A stretch of 64,000 nt of DNA from an uncultured Lachnospiraceae bacterium (GTDB lineage: Bacteria; Bacillota; Clostridia; Lachnospirales; Lachnospiraceae), in NCBI GenBank assembly GCA_910588775.1, contig CAJURH010000001.1, positions 131,254-195,253 of the forward strand, given 5' to 3'. Under the pieces are notes generated by a model. The model was not told the origin of the DNA and did no database searches. It worked only from the letters and a program-made list of their open reading frames with translations. Below are positions 40,385-49,831 of the stretch, piece after piece. Positions within the stretch are counted from its first letter, which is position 1, and the number at the start of each line of letters is the position of its first letter. A program made the position numbers and the translations under genes.

Positions 40385-43300
40385 ATGAAGCAACAGAAGA
40401 AAACATGGCAACCGATTATTTACGCACTTCTTTTCCTGACTGCCGTACTCATTTTATTTTTTATTTACACAACGCAGAATAAAGCGCGCATCCAGGAACA
40501 GAACAGGATCTATGCGGAGGATAGCGCCCGGCATACGGTGGATCGCATTTCAAGCGAGTTTGACAATGCGTTGCAGCGCATCCAGACCAGCGCCTATCTG
40601 ATCAGCGCAGGCGGAAATGTACCGGAAATCAACGCCCAGGCGTTGGAAGCTCTGGAGGCGAACACCACCTTTGACGCTATCCGCTTTACCAGGGCAGACG
40701 GCGTCAACCTTGCATCCAATGGGGATACCAGCGACAGCTCGGACCGGGATTATTTTGCCCGTGGGATGAGGGGAGAGAGCGGTCTCGAGACCGTGGCAAA
40801 GTCCAGAATTACGGGCAAGTCCATGATGGTTTTTTACGCCCCCATATATGACGATAAAAATATTATCGGCATGTTTTTAGGCTTGTACTTTGCGGAAAAA
40901 TATCTGAAGGATATGCTTGAGGCCAACTATTTTGGCGAGGCTGCCGATGTGTTTCTCTGTACGCAGGAGGGGGAAGTGATTGCCGGCTCAGGCGATGAAA
41001 ATTATGAAGGTGACCTGCTGCGTTCCCTGACTGAATCGGGCGTGATAGACGCCGAAACTGCTGAATCGGCGCGAACCGTGTTTACAGATGGTGGGGAGGC
41101 GGCTCTTTTGTGCGATGAGGGCTGCAAAATAGATAATCTCTGTGTTATGAATTTGCCAGATCATGAGTATGTTCTTGTACAGGCGTTTCCCAAAGATGTC
41201 ACACAGGCAATGGTGAAGAGGGCGAATATGGCGGGCGTGCGACTGGAAATCTGTTTACTTGCCCTGTTCGTGGTCTATGTTGCCCTTCTGGCCATCCATG
41301 GGAGTAGGCAGCGAAAGAAACTGGAAACGGAGAATAAATTAATAAACGATGTGATCCGTGGCACAAATATCATTTTTTCTTCCCGTTATCTTATGGTGGA
41401 TCTGGAAAACGACTATTATTCCTACATGGCAGGGATTGGGCCGCTGAACACCAGCATTCCTATGGAAGGCGCATACAGCGATATGATGACGATCCAGTCT
41501 GGAGATGTCATTGGGGACGAGGAAAAAGAGGCGTTTTGTCGTTTTTGTCAGAGGGATACACTTAGAGAGAGTTTAAGCGTCGAGGATTTTGTGGTCCATG
41601 AATGCCATGTTTCCCGTTATGGGAAAGAGGACTGGGAGCATTTGATCGCGGTGTGTCTGGAACGAAAGGATGAGAAGCCCGTAAGGATCTTAATTGTCCG
41701 TCAAAACGTTACAGACTTGAAGCTCAAGGAACTGAGAGGGCAACGGGAACGGGCCATCTTAAACCGCAAGGAACGGCAGTACCGGATCGCCATTATGTCC
41801 AATTCCTTCAGCGCTTTTGAGTGTAATCTGACGAAAGACCAGATTGAACAGGATATCATTTGTATGAACGAACAAGAAGAAATCTCGCTGCTGGAGAAGG
41901 CGGGGTTGTCTGCTCCGTGCAAAGCCTCTGTATGCTTTGAAAAATGGGCCCAGTTCGTTTTGCCAGAATCGCAGGAAGATTATTGCGCAACCGTAAATGT
42001 AGATAATCTGAAAGCCCAGTATGAGCAGGGGAATATGGAAGTGGATGTGGATTATTGGGGCGGAATAAACGACGGGGAACCCGTGTGTGTCCGCCAGTCC
42101 TTCATTATGACCCGTGACGAGGATACCGACGATCTGATTGCCATGATCGTATCCAGAGACATCACGGAGCAGGTGAGAAAACAGCGGGAACAGACACAGG
42201 CTCTACAGGACGCTCTAGTGCAAGCGCAACATGCCAATCAGGCAAAGACCACCTTCCTGTCCAATATGAGTCACGATATCCGCACGCCCATGAATGCCAT
42301 TATCGGTTTTGCCACCATTGCGGCCAGTCATATGGAGCGCACGGATCAGGTGCGGGACTGTTTACAGAAAATCCTCTCCTCCAGTAATCACCTGCTGGGG
42401 CTTATCAACGACATTTTGGATATGAGCCGCATTGAGAGCGGAAAGCTGCAAATTCACAATCAGGAGTGTAACATCCCTGAGTTAATGCACAATCTGGTAA
42501 ACATTATCCAGCCACAGGTGAAATCTAAACAGTTGGAGATGTTCATCGATACCTTTGAGGTGGCTAATGAGGACGTAATTGCAGATCCGCTAAAACTGAA
42601 TCAGATTTTCATCAATCTGATGGGCAACGCCGTCAAATATACGCCTGCAGGCGGAACCGTGACTTTTCGCATCGCGCAGCACACCAACTTTAAACACGGG
42701 TGGGGCGATTATGTTTTTACCATCAAGGACAATGGAATCGGCATGTCCAAGGAATTTGTGGAACATATTTTTGAGCCCTTTGAGCGGGAATCCACGGCAA
42801 CCAGAAGCGGCATACAGGGCGCTGGACTTGGCATGGCGATCACCAAGAACATCATTGATATGATGGGTGGAGAAATCACCGCTGAGAGCGAAGTGGGAAA
42901 AGGAAGCGTTTTCACAGTAAAACTGCCTCTTCAGATTCAAGACACGCAGAAAAGCGCAGAACAGATCAAGGAGTTGGAGGGCTTGCGCTCTCTGGTGGTG
43001 GACGATGACTTCAACGTCTGTGACAGCGTGAGCAAAATGTTAAAAAGCATCGGGCTGCGCGCAGAATGGACCACCTCTGGCAGGGAGGCGGCTTATCGCG
43101 CCAAATCGGCTTATGAAGACGGAGATCCTTACCATACATACATCGTCGACTGGCAGATGCCAGAAACCAGCGGAATTGAAACTGCAAGAAAGATTCGCAG
43201 TGTGGTGGGGCAGGATGCGCCCATTATTATCCTCACCGCTTATGACTGGACGGATATCGAGGAGGAGGCCAAAGAGGCGGGCGTTACCGCGTTCTGCGCA

Positions 43301-43786
43301 AAACCACTTTTCATGTCTGACTTAAAGGCGGCATTGTTGGCGGCCAATAATATTGGCGGCGCAACATCGTCAGAGGCAGGCGCTGTCTGGACCCAGATGG
43401 ACTTCAGCGTGAAACGGCTTCTTCTGGTGGAGGACAATGAATTGAACCGGGAAATTGCGGAAGTTATTCTGGAAGAAGCTGGCTTTGTCATCGAATCGGC
43501 TCCAGACGGAACCGACGCGGTCTCTATGATGGAAAAATCTCCAGAAGGCTATTACGATGCAGTGTTGATGGATGTGCAGATGCCGGTTATGAACGGGTAT
43601 GAAGCTACGAAAGCAATTCGCTCCATGCGGAGAAAGGATGCGAAAACTTTGCCCATCATCGCCATGACGGCAAATGCGATGGAAGAAGATAAGGAAGCGG
43701 CGCTCAAAAGCGGTATGAACGCCCATGTGGCCAAACCGCTTGATATGGAACTGCTTATGAAAACGCTGTGTCAGTTCATTCAATAA
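40385..43786 (+). CDS. Hybrid sensor histidine kinase with extracellular Cache-type sensor and two receiver domains
   Basis: The product is 1133 residues. Order: transmembrane helix (IIYALLFLTAVLILFFIY, residues 10-27), an extracellular dCache-like sensor (to about 285, including DRDYFARGMRGESGLETVAKS), a second helix (LALFVVYVALLAIHG), a PAS-like region (about 315-600), HisKA with His630 in NMSHDIRTPMNA, HATPase (NQIFINLMGNAVKYTPAGG, GAGLGMAITK), REC1 with Asp922 in YIVDWQMPE, and REC2 with Asp1063 in VLMDVQMPV. It would sense an external small molecule and relay phosphate through an Hpt protein, such as the one at 59284. Its output target is unknown. It is almost colinear with the kinase at 59682. 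Confidence 0.9.
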   Translation: MKQQKKTWQPIIYALLFLTAVLILFFIYTTQNKARIQEQNRIYAEDSARHTVDRISSEFDNALQRIQTSAYLISAGGNVPEINAQALEALEANTTFDAIRFTRADGVNLASNGDTSDSSDRDYFARGMRGESGLETVAKSRITGKSMMVFYAPIYDDKNIIGMFLGLYFAEKYLKDMLEANYFGEAADVFLCTQEGEVIAGSGDENYEGDLLRSLTESGVIDAETAESARTVFTDGGEAALLCDEGCKIDNLCVMNLPDHEYVLVQAFPKDVTQAMVKRANMAGVRLEICLLALFVVYVALLAIHGSRQRKKLETENKLINDVIRGTNIIFSSRYLMVDLENDYYSYMAGIGPLNTSIPMEGAYSDMMTIQSGDVIGDEEKEAFCRFCQRDTLRESLSVEDFVVHECHVSRYGKEDWEHLIAVCLERKDEKPVRILIVRQNVTDLKLKELRGQRERAILNRKERQYRIAIMSNSFSAFECNLTKDQIEQDIICMNEQEEISLLEKAGLSAPCKASVCFEKWAQFVLPESQEDYCATVNVDNLKAQYEQGNMEVDVDYWGGINDGEPVCVRQSFIMTRDEDTDDLIAMIVSRDITEQVRKQREQTQALQDALVQAQHANQAKTTFLSNMSHDIRTPMNAIIGFATIAASHMERTDQVRDCLQKILSSSNHLLGLINDILDMSRIESGKLQIHNQECNIPELMHNLVNIIQPQVKSKQLEMFIDTFEVANEDVIADPLKLNQIFINLMGNAVKYTPAGGTVTFRIAQHTNFKHGWGDYVFTIKDNGIGMSKEFVEHIFEPFERESTATRSGIQGAGLGMAITKNIIDMMGGEITAESEVGKGSVFTVKLPLQIQDTQKSAEQIKELEGLRSLVVDDDFNVCDSVSKMLKSIGLRAEWTTSGREAAYRAKSAYEDGDPYHTYIVDWQMPETSGIETARKIRSVVGQDAPIIILTAYDWTDIEEEAKEAGVTAFCAKPLFMSDLKAALLAANNIGGATSSEAGAVWTQMDFSVKRLLLVEDNELNREIAEVILEEAGFVIESAPDGTDAVSMMEKSPEGYYDAVLMDVQMPVMNGYEATKAIRSMRRKDAKTLPIIAMTANAMEEDKEAALKSGMNAHVAKPLDMELLMKTLCQFIQ

Positions 43787-43813
43787 GAACGAAGCGGTGA
43801 AAGGGGGCGCGCC

Positions 43814-43906
43814 ATGGCATTTGTGAACGACGAAGATCCATTTTCCGTGGCGGCGCCAGTGGGGATTTATGATGAATTGAGCATTCCCATTGGTGAAATT
43901 GAATAA
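43814..43906 (+). CDS. 30-residue reading frame after the hybrid kinase
   Basis: The frame encodes 30 residues beginning MAFVNDEDPF and ending IPIGEIE, acidic with two Val-Gly/Ile-Gly turns. AAGGGGG lies at an ideal distance before the ATG. It is 27 bases after the kinase stop, so it would be the last cistron of that transcript. I do not recognise it. It may be a small regulator or a chance frame; the good ribosome-binding site and non-random composition favour translation. Confidence 0.45.
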   Translation: MAFVNDEDPFSVAAPVGIYDELSIPIGEIE

Positions 43907-43930
43907 TTCCTTTTATTTTTCCAGCTTTTT

Positions 43931-43939
43931 TGGTATAAT
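43931..43939 (+). promoter_or_regulatory. Extended -10 promoter of the asp23-nusB block
   Basis: TGGTATAAT (TG-n-TATAAT) gives an extended -10; the -35 is weak (TTTTAT near 43911). The ATG of asp23 is about 37 bases later with AGGAGG. Confidence 0.55.
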
Positions 43940-43975
43940 AACAAAGAATGAAACTGGCCTTAGGAGGAACAGATT

Positions 43976-44362
43976 ATGGCAGAAAAAAGGAATACCTACA
44001 AAATACACGAAAACAGTGACAATGGAGATGTGCAGATTGCGGACAGTGTGGTTGCCATTATTGCGGGTCTGGCGGCCACGGAAATCAAGGGCGTTGCGTC
44101 CATGGCAGGGAATATTACCAATGAGCTGGTGGCCAAACTAGGCATGAAGAATTTATCCAAAGGGGTAAAAGTGGATGTGCTGGAAGGCGTGGTGACGGTG
44201 GCTTTGAACTTAAATATTGAGTACGGATACAATATATATGAAACCAGCAGGACTGTGCAGGAGAAAGTGAAATCCGCCATTGAGAACATGACGGGCCTAA
44301 GCGTGGCGGATGTAAATATCCGGATTGCGGGAGTGGTCATGGAACCGGAGAAGGATAAATAG
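43976..44362 (+). CDS. Asp23/Gls24 family envelope stress protein
   Basis: The product is 128 residues. IADSVVAIIAGLAATEIKGVASMAG (residues 18-42) and VNVRIAGVV-like C-terminus (VADVNIRIAGVVME) are typical of Asp23/Gls24. The family affects cell-envelope stress and in some Firmicutes is membrane-anchored through partners. Its position directly before nusB is conserved in Clostridia. AGGAGG precedes the ATG. It is the first gene of a ten-gene transcript running to recN. Confidence 0.9.
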   Translation: MAEKRNTYKIHENSDNGDVQIADSVVAIIAGLAATEIKGVASMAGNITNELVAKLGMKNLSKGVKVDVLEGVVTVALNLNIEYGYNIYETSRTVQEKVKSAIENMTGLSVADVNIRIAGVVMEPEKDK

Positions 44363-44376
44363 CCAGGAGGAGCGCC

Positions 44377-44796
44377 ATGGGGAGAAGAGGGTTAAGGGAG
44401 CATATATTTAAACTCCTTTTTATGAGTGAATTTCACCCGGAAGAAGAACTGGCCGATCAGGTGAGCCTCTATTTTGGAGAGATGGAATCGCTTCAAGAGG
44501 CGGATGCGCAGTACATGCAGACAAAATATTCTTCCATCCGGGAGAAGATAGAGGAGACGGACGCGCTGTTAAATGAGATTTCCCGGGGATGGAAGACCAG
44601 TCGCATGAGTAAGGTGGATCTGAATATTCTGCGACTGGCGGTATATGAAATTCGACATGACGCGGATGTGCCTGAGCGGGTGGCGGCCAACGAGGCGGTG
44701 GAAATCGCCAAGAAATACGGCGGAGAGGAGTCGGCTTCTTTCGTCAACGGATTGTTGGGAAAAGTAATTCGTTCCAATGGGGAAGAGCGTGCATGA
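44377..44796 (+). CDS. nusB: Transcription antitermination factor NusB
   Basis: The product is 139 residues, all helical. N-terminal RRGLREHIFKLLFMSEF and C-terminal YGGEESASFVNGLLGKVIR are family signatures. NusB binds boxA in rRNA transcripts with NusE (S10) and supports antitermination. AGGAGG lies just before the ATG, and the stop overlaps the xseA start (ATGA). Confidence 0.93.
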   Translation: MGRRGLREHIFKLLFMSEFHPEEELADQVSLYFGEMESLQEADAQYMQTKYSSIREKIEETDALLNEISRGWKTSRMSKVDLNILRLAVYEIRHDADVPERVAANEAVEIAKKYGGEESASFVNGLLGKVIRSNGEERA

Positions 44797-46013
44797 GCAG
44801 TATTTATTCAGTAAGCCAGGTCAACGCGTATATCAAAAATATGTATACCCAGGATTATCTGCTTCGGAATATATGTGTGGGCGGAGAAGTGTCCAACTGC
44901 AAATATCATACATCCGGGCATATTTATTTTTCACTGAAAGATGAAAGCGGGGCCATTGCGTGTGTTATGTTTGCCAGGCAGCGCAAAGGTCTGGCTTTTT
45001 CTATGAAAGACGGGGACAAGGTGGCGGTGGAGGGCAGCGTAGACGTTTACCAGAGAGACGGACGCTACCAGTTGTACGCCAGGAAAATTACCTTAGAGGG
45101 GGCTGGGCTTCTCTACGAGCGATTTCTGGCTTTAAAAGACCAGTTGGAGGAGATGGGCATGTTCGCCCCAGAGTACAAGCAGCCCATTCCGAAGTTTGTC
45201 CACACTCTTGGGGTGGTCACGGCGCCTACTGGGGCGGCCATACAGGATATCCGAAACATTGCCTCCAGGCGCAATCCCTACGTGCAGATTATACTCTATC
45301 CGGCGCTGGTGCAGGGCGAGGGAGCGAAGGAAAGCATTGTGAGAGGGATTCATGCGCTGGAAAGCTTGGGCGTAGACGTGATGATTGTGGGCCGGGGCGG
45401 CGGTTCCATCGAGGACTTGTGGGCGTTCAACGAGGAGGAAGTGGCGCGGGCGGCGTTCCACTGCTCCATTCCCATCATTTCCGCAGTGGGCCACGAAACC
45501 GACGTCACCATTATAGACTATGTGGCGGATCTGCGGGCGCCCACGCCCTCTGCGGCGGCGGAGCTGGCGGTGTATGATTACCGAGCCTTTCAGGAAACGT
45601 TGCTGGGGTACCGGCAGATGTTCCAGGAGAAGATGGACAGCCGTTTGCGGCTTATGGAGGAGAGACTTCGGCAGTACCAGATGCGGCTAGGGTACTTAAG
45701 CCCCCAGAGCCAGATCCGTGAAAAGAGGCAGTATCTGGTGGAGACGCAAGAGCGACTGCGGGCGTATATGAAGCGGCAGACGGAGCAGGCCAGAAATAAT
45801 CTGGACCTGTATGTAGAGCGGTTAAAGGGGCTGTCCCCGCTGGACAAGCTGAAGCAGGGATTTTCTTACGGCATGGACAGGCAGGGAAAGACGCTGGTGA
45901 GCATTTCTCAGGTGCAGCCGGGAGATTCCATAACCTTACAGGTCAGCGACGGAACCATGAAAGCGCAGGTGACGGAAACCAGGTCCGTGGACTGGACCCA
46001 GAAGAGTGAATAA
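44793..46013 (+). CDS. xseA: Exodeoxyribonuclease VII large subunit
   Basis: The product is 406 residues. The N-terminal OB-fold is visible in IYSVSQVNAYIKNM and VGGEVSNCKYHTSGHIYFSLKDE. The catalytic core has GVVTAPTGAAIQDI, GRGGGSIEDLWAFNEE and AVGHETDVTI with the conserved Asp and His. A coiled-coil region follows (about 265-360), ending in a short beta module with SYGMDRQGKTLVS. It degrades single-stranded DNA together with several XseB subunits. The ATGA overlap with nusB shows coupling. Confidence 0.94.
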   Translation: MSSIYSVSQVNAYIKNMYTQDYLLRNICVGGEVSNCKYHTSGHIYFSLKDESGAIACVMFARQRKGLAFSMKDGDKVAVEGSVDVYQRDGRYQLYARKITLEGAGLLYERFLALKDQLEEMGMFAPEYKQPIPKFVHTLGVVTAPTGAAIQDIRNIASRRNPYVQIILYPALVQGEGAKESIVRGIHALESLGVDVMIVGRGGGSIEDLWAFNEEEVARAAFHCSIPIISAVGHETDVTIIDYVADLRAPTPSAAAELAVYDYRAFQETLLGYRQMFQEKMDSRLRLMEERLRQYQMRLGYLSPQSQIREKRQYLVETQERLRAYMKRQTEQARNNLDLYVERLKGLSPLDKLKQGFSYGMDRQGKTLVSISQVQPGDSITLQVSDGTMKAQVTETRSVDWTQKSE

Positions 46014-46026
46014 GGGAGATTGGACA

Positions 46027-46260
46027 ATGAAGGAGCAGAAAAAACAGGATGCCGTGGACGAATCCATGACTTTGGAAGAAGCGTTCCGGCAGTTGGATGG
46101 CGTGGTGGAACGGCTGGAGAGCCGGGAGATTACTTTGGAAGAGTCTTTCAAAGTTTACCAGTCGGGCATGAATCTTTTGAAGACGTGCAATGACAAAATC
46201 GACCGTGTGGAAAAAAAGATGCTGTTGATGGACGAGGATGGAGGACTCCGTGAATTTTGA
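46027..46260 (+). CDS. xseB: Exodeoxyribonuclease VII small subunit
   Basis: The product is 77 residues. TLEEAFRQLDGVVERLESREITLEESFKVYQSGM (about residues 16-49) is the family signature. It coats the XseA coiled coil. The ATG at 46027 has AGGGAG at 46013-46018; an upstream GTG at 46006 overlaps xseA and is less likely. Its 3' end overlaps the ispA start. Confidence 0.92.
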   Translation: MKEQKKQDAVDESMTLEEAFRQLDGVVERLESREITLEESFKVYQSGMNLLKTCNDKIDRVEKKMLLMDEDGGLREF

Positions 46261-47137
46261 AGAAGTACTGGAACAGAAAATAGATAAGACGGAAAGAAGC
46301 ATCGGCAGATACCTGCCCAGGGAAGATGGCTTTGCTGGGAAACTGGCCCAGGCCATGAACTACGCCATGAAATCCGGCGGCAAGCGTCTGCGTCCGCTGA
46401 TTTTGCAGGAATCCTATGAGACGTTCGGGGGATGTGGGCAGGAGGCGGAACCCTTCATGGCGGCGCTGGAAATGATTCATACGCATTCGCTGATTCACGA
46501 TGATCTTCCCGCGCTGGATGACGACGACTACCGCCGGGGAAGAAAGGCTACCCATGTGGAATACGGGGAGGCTTTTGGAATCTTAAGCGGAGACGCGCTT
46601 TTGAACTACGCTTATGAAGTGGCCCTTCACAGCTTTGATTTGACCAAGGATTATTCCCGGACGGCGCTGGCCCTGCAGATTTTGGCGGCCAAAAGCGGCC
46701 TTCATGGAATGCTGGGCGGCCAGAGCGTGGATGTGGACTGGGAGGGCCGCCCGGTGGATAAGGAGATCTTGCAGGGGATTTATCTTAAGAAGACAGCGGC
46801 GCTTCTGGAGGCGGCCTTCATGATTGGCGCCATTTTGGCCGGGGCCAATTCGGATCAGGTGCGCGCCATGGAACAGGTGGGGCGCAAGGTGGGACTGGCC
46901 TTCCAGATCCAGGACGATATTCTGGACGTGACAGGGTCCACCCAGGAGCTGGGGAAACCGGCCGGAAGCGACGAGAAGAACCGGAAGGCTACATACGTGA
47001 CGCTGTACGGCATGGAAGCGGCGCTTAGCCAGGTAAAGGCTCTCTCCTCCCAGGCGGTGGAAATCCTTCAGGACGTGTCCCGTGGAAATGATTTCCTGCT
47101 CCAGTTAATCCAGTGGCTGATGACCCGAAATAAATAG
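46250..47137 (+). CDS. ispA: Geranyl/farnesyl diphosphate synthase
   Basis: The product is about 295 residues, a short-chain trans-prenyl synthase. The first Asp-rich motif DDLPALDDDDYRRGRKA and second DDILDVTG are both present, with GGKRLRP near the N-terminus. It condenses IPP with DMAPP and GPP to give FPP for isoprenoids. The GTG at 46250 has GGAGGA at ideal spacing; the ATG at 46238 is an alternative with a poorly placed site. It is followed by dxs, a common Clostridia pairing. Confidence 0.92.
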   Translation: MNFEEVLEQKIDKTERSIGRYLPREDGFAGKLAQAMNYAMKSGGKRLRPLILQESYETFGGCGQEAEPFMAALEMIHTHSLIHDDLPALDDDDYRRGRKATHVEYGEAFGILSGDALLNYAYEVALHSFDLTKDYSRTALALQILAAKSGLHGMLGGQSVDVDWEGRPVDKEILQGIYLKKTAALLEAAFMIGAILAGANSDQVRAMEQVGRKVGLAFQIQDDILDVTGSTQELGKPAGSDEKNRKATYVTLYGMEAALSQVKALSSQAVEILQDVSRGNDFLLQLIQWLMTRNK

Positions 47138-47153
47138 TTAAGGAAGCGATACC

Positions 47154-49016
47154 GTGATATTAGAAAAAATCCATAAGCCCAATGATATACAGAAAATACC
47201 TTTGGAAGATTTTCCCAGGCTGGCCGGGGAGATACGCATGTTCCTGATTGAGCATATCAGCAAAACCGGGGGGCACTTGGCTTCCAATCTGGGAGCTGTG
47301 GAGCTGACCATGGCTCTTCATAACGTGTTCCATCTGCCAGAAGACAAGATCATCTGGGACGTGGGCCATCAGGCTTACGCGCACAAGATTCTCACCGGGC
47401 GCAAGGAGGAATTCTCTATGCTGCGGCAGATGGGCGGGATCAGTGGATTTCCCAAGCGCAGCGAGAGTCCTTGCGATTCTTTCGACACTGGACATAGTTC
47501 CACGTCTATTTCCGCCGGTCTGGGCTATGTAAGAGCCAGGGATCTGCAGAAACAGTCCCACTATGTCGTGTCCGTCATCGGCGATGGCGCCTTGACCGGG
47601 GGAATGGCCTACGAGGCTATGAACAACGCGGCGGAGTTAAAGAAGAACTTTATCATTGTGCTCAATGACAATAAGATGTCCATTTCTCCAAACGTGGGGG
47701 GGATCTCCGCCTACCTGGGCAGTCTGCGCACGGCGGAATCTTACTGCGGTTTAAAATTAAGTGTGCGCAAAAATCTGAAAAAAATCCCCAAAGTTGGGGA
47801 AGCCATGGTGCAAGCCGTCCATAAGACAAAGACAGGGATTAAGCAGTTATTGATACCTGGCATGCTCTTTGAAAATATGGGGCTGACTTACTTAGGCCCG
47901 GTGAACGGGCACAACACCCGTCAGATGATGAAGCTTTTGAATGAGGCTAAGCGGGTGGAAGGTCCGGTGATCGTCCATGTGCTCACGGAAAAGGGCTGGG
48001 GGTATGAACCGGCCATGCGCTATCCGTCTAAATTCCACGGGACGGCGCCTTTTGAGATTGCCACGGGAGCATTGAAAAATAAACCGGAGAAAGCGGACTA
48101 CACGGATGTGTTTTCTTCCACTCTCTGTAAACTGGGCGGCAAGGATTCCAGCATTGTGGCTGTTACGGCGGCTATGCCTGCGGGAACCGGGCTGAATCGA
48201 TTTGCGAGCCTGTATCCCCGGCGTTTCTTTGACGTGGGGATTGCGGAGGCTCATGCGGTGACCTTCGCCGCTGGACTGGCCTTGGGTGGGCTGACTCCAG
48301 TGGTGGCCATTTACTCCTCCTTTTTGCAGCGGGCTTTTGACCAGATACTCCATGACGTGTGCATGCAGAATCTTCATGTGGTCTTTGCCATCGACCGGGC
48401 GGGACTGGTGGGCAGCGACGGGGAGACGCATCATGGATGTTTTGATTTCAGCTATCTATCCCTGATGCCCAATATGACCGTAATGGCGCCTAAGAATAAG
48501 TGGGAATTGTCGGATATGCTGGAGTTTGCCCTGGATCAGCCTGGCCCGGTGGCTGTGCGTTATCCCAGAGGGGAAGCCTGCGACGGTCTGGAGCAGTACA
48601 GGGAGCCCATAGAGTTGGGTAAAAGCGAATGGCTGGTCCACGGGGAAGAGCTGGCCATTCTTACCATCGGGAGCATGACTATGACCGGGGAGGAAGTGCG
48701 GCTGGCATTACAAGAAGACGGTTGGAATCCCAGTGTGGTAAATATGCGTTTCGTGAAGCCCTTGGATGAGGAGCGGCTGGATGAGCTGGCGCAGCGCCAT
48801 TCGATTCTGGTCACCCTGGAGGAAAACGTGTTGTCCGGGGGAATGGGCGAAAAAGTTTGTTCCTATATAAATGCCCATCACCCACAGATGCAGGTAATTT
48901 CCATTGGCATACCCGACCAGTTTGTGGGCCATGGCAGTGTAAGTCAGTTGAGAAAACAGATACATTTGGATGTGGAAGGCATTGTTACCACCATCCGGGA
49001 AAGGGCGGTCCGATGA
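47154..49016 (+). CDS. dxs: 1-deoxy-D-xylulose-5-phosphate synthase
   Basis: The product is 620 residues, the full-length TPP enzyme. GHQAYAHKILTGR, the TPP motif GDGALTGGMAYEAMNNA (from about residue 143), a Dxs-specific linker, then DRAGLVGSDGETHHGCFDFSYL and PRGEA follow. It makes the MEP pathway's first committed intermediate from pyruvate and glyceraldehyde-3-phosphate. The start is GTG at 47154, with AAGGAAG nine bases upstream. The stop overlaps the tlyA start. Confidence 0.95.
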   Translation: MILEKIHKPNDIQKIPLEDFPRLAGEIRMFLIEHISKTGGHLASNLGAVELTMALHNVFHLPEDKIIWDVGHQAYAHKILTGRKEEFSMLRQMGGISGFPKRSESPCDSFDTGHSSTSISAGLGYVRARDLQKQSHYVVSVIGDGALTGGMAYEAMNNAAELKKNFIIVLNDNKMSISPNVGGISAYLGSLRTAESYCGLKLSVRKNLKKIPKVGEAMVQAVHKTKTGIKQLLIPGMLFENMGLTYLGPVNGHNTRQMMKLLNEAKRVEGPVIVHVLTEKGWGYEPAMRYPSKFHGTAPFEIATGALKNKPEKADYTDVFSSTLCKLGGKDSSIVAVTAAMPAGTGLNRFASLYPRRFFDVGIAEAHAVTFAAGLALGGLTPVVAIYSSFLQRAFDQILHDVCMQNLHVVFAIDRAGLVGSDGETHHGCFDFSYLSLMPNMTVMAPKNKWELSDMLEFALDQPGPVAVRYPRGEACDGLEQYREPIELGKSEWLVHGEELAILTIGSMTMTGEEVRLALQEDGWNPSVVNMRFVKPLDEERLDELAQRHSILVTLEENVLSGGMGEKVCSYINAHHPQMQVISIGIPDQFVGHGSVSQLRKQIHLDVEGIVTTIRERAVR

Positions 49017-49819
49017 AAGAGCGTTTGGATGTATTGCTGGTGCAGCGCAAACTGGCTGTGTCCAGAGAGAAGGCGAAAGCCGTAATTATGTCCGGCAATG
49101 TGTATGTGCAGGGGCAGAAAGAAGATAAGGCGGGAGCCATGTTTCCCAATACGGTTTCCATCGAAGTAAAGGGAAAGCCCCTTCCCTATGTGAGTCGGGG
49201 CGGGTGGAAATTAGAGAAGGCGCTGCATTGTTTTCCCATTTGTCTGGAAAAGAAAATCTGTATGGACGTGGGCGCCTCCACCGGAGGGTTCACCGACTGC
49301 ATGCTGCAGAACAGAGCGGCGAAAGTGTACGCTGTGGACGTGGGCCACGGGCAACTGGACTGGAAGCTGCGCCAGGATGAGCGGGTGGTCTGCATGGAGA
49401 AGACCAACATCCGCTATGTGACGCCAGAGGACATAGCGGATTTCATCGACTTTGCGTCCATCGATGTATCTTTTATTTCACTGGAGAAGGTACTGGGTCC
49501 AGTGCGGGCCTTGCTGGCGGATAATGCGCAGGCAGTCTGTCTGATTAAACCCCAGTTTGAGGCGGGACGCACACAGGTGGGCAAAAAAGGGGTGGTCCGT
49601 GACCCGTCTATCCACCGGGAGGTGATCCGAAATGTATTGTCCTATGCCGCCGCCGCGGGATTTTCGCCGGGACATTTGGAATATTCCCCGGTGAAAGGGC
49701 CAGAAGGCAATATTGAATACCTGCTGCATCTGTATACAAAAAGACCGACGGCGGATGCAGGCCCTCTGGAAGAGCGGGTGCAGATGGTTGTGGAGGAGGC
49801 GCACGGGGCGCTGGATTAA
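49013..49819 (+). CDS. tlyA: TlyA family rRNA 2'-O-methyltransferase (hemolysin-like)
   Basis: The product is 268 residues. The N-terminal S4 RNA-binding domain (ERLDVLLVQRKLAVSREKAKAVIMSGNVYV) is followed by a FtsJ-like methyltransferase with VDVGASTGGFTDCML as the SAM-binding motif and IDVSFISLEKVL. TlyA proteins methylate riboses in rRNA; in Mycobacteria this affects capreomycin sensitivity. The ATG at 49013 overlaps the dxs stop. A longer frame beginning at 48857 is inside dxs and is rejected. Confidence 0.92.
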   Translation: MKERLDVLLVQRKLAVSREKAKAVIMSGNVYVQGQKEDKAGAMFPNTVSIEVKGKPLPYVSRGGWKLEKALHCFPICLEKKICMDVGASTGGFTDCMLQNRAAKVYAVDVGHGQLDWKLRQDERVVCMEKTNIRYVTPEDIADFIDFASIDVSFISLEKVLGPVRALLADNAQAVCLIKPQFEAGRTQVGKKGVVRDPSIHREVIRNVLSYAAAAGFSPGHLEYSPVKGPEGNIEYLLHLYTKRPTADAGPLEERVQMVVEEAHGALD

Positions 49820-49831
49820 GGATAAGACGCG

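Noticed and set aside
40191..40388. 65-codon frame overlapping the hybrid kinase start by ATGA
   Set aside because: It lies inside the palindromic element and has no ribosome-binding site; the overlap appears accidental.
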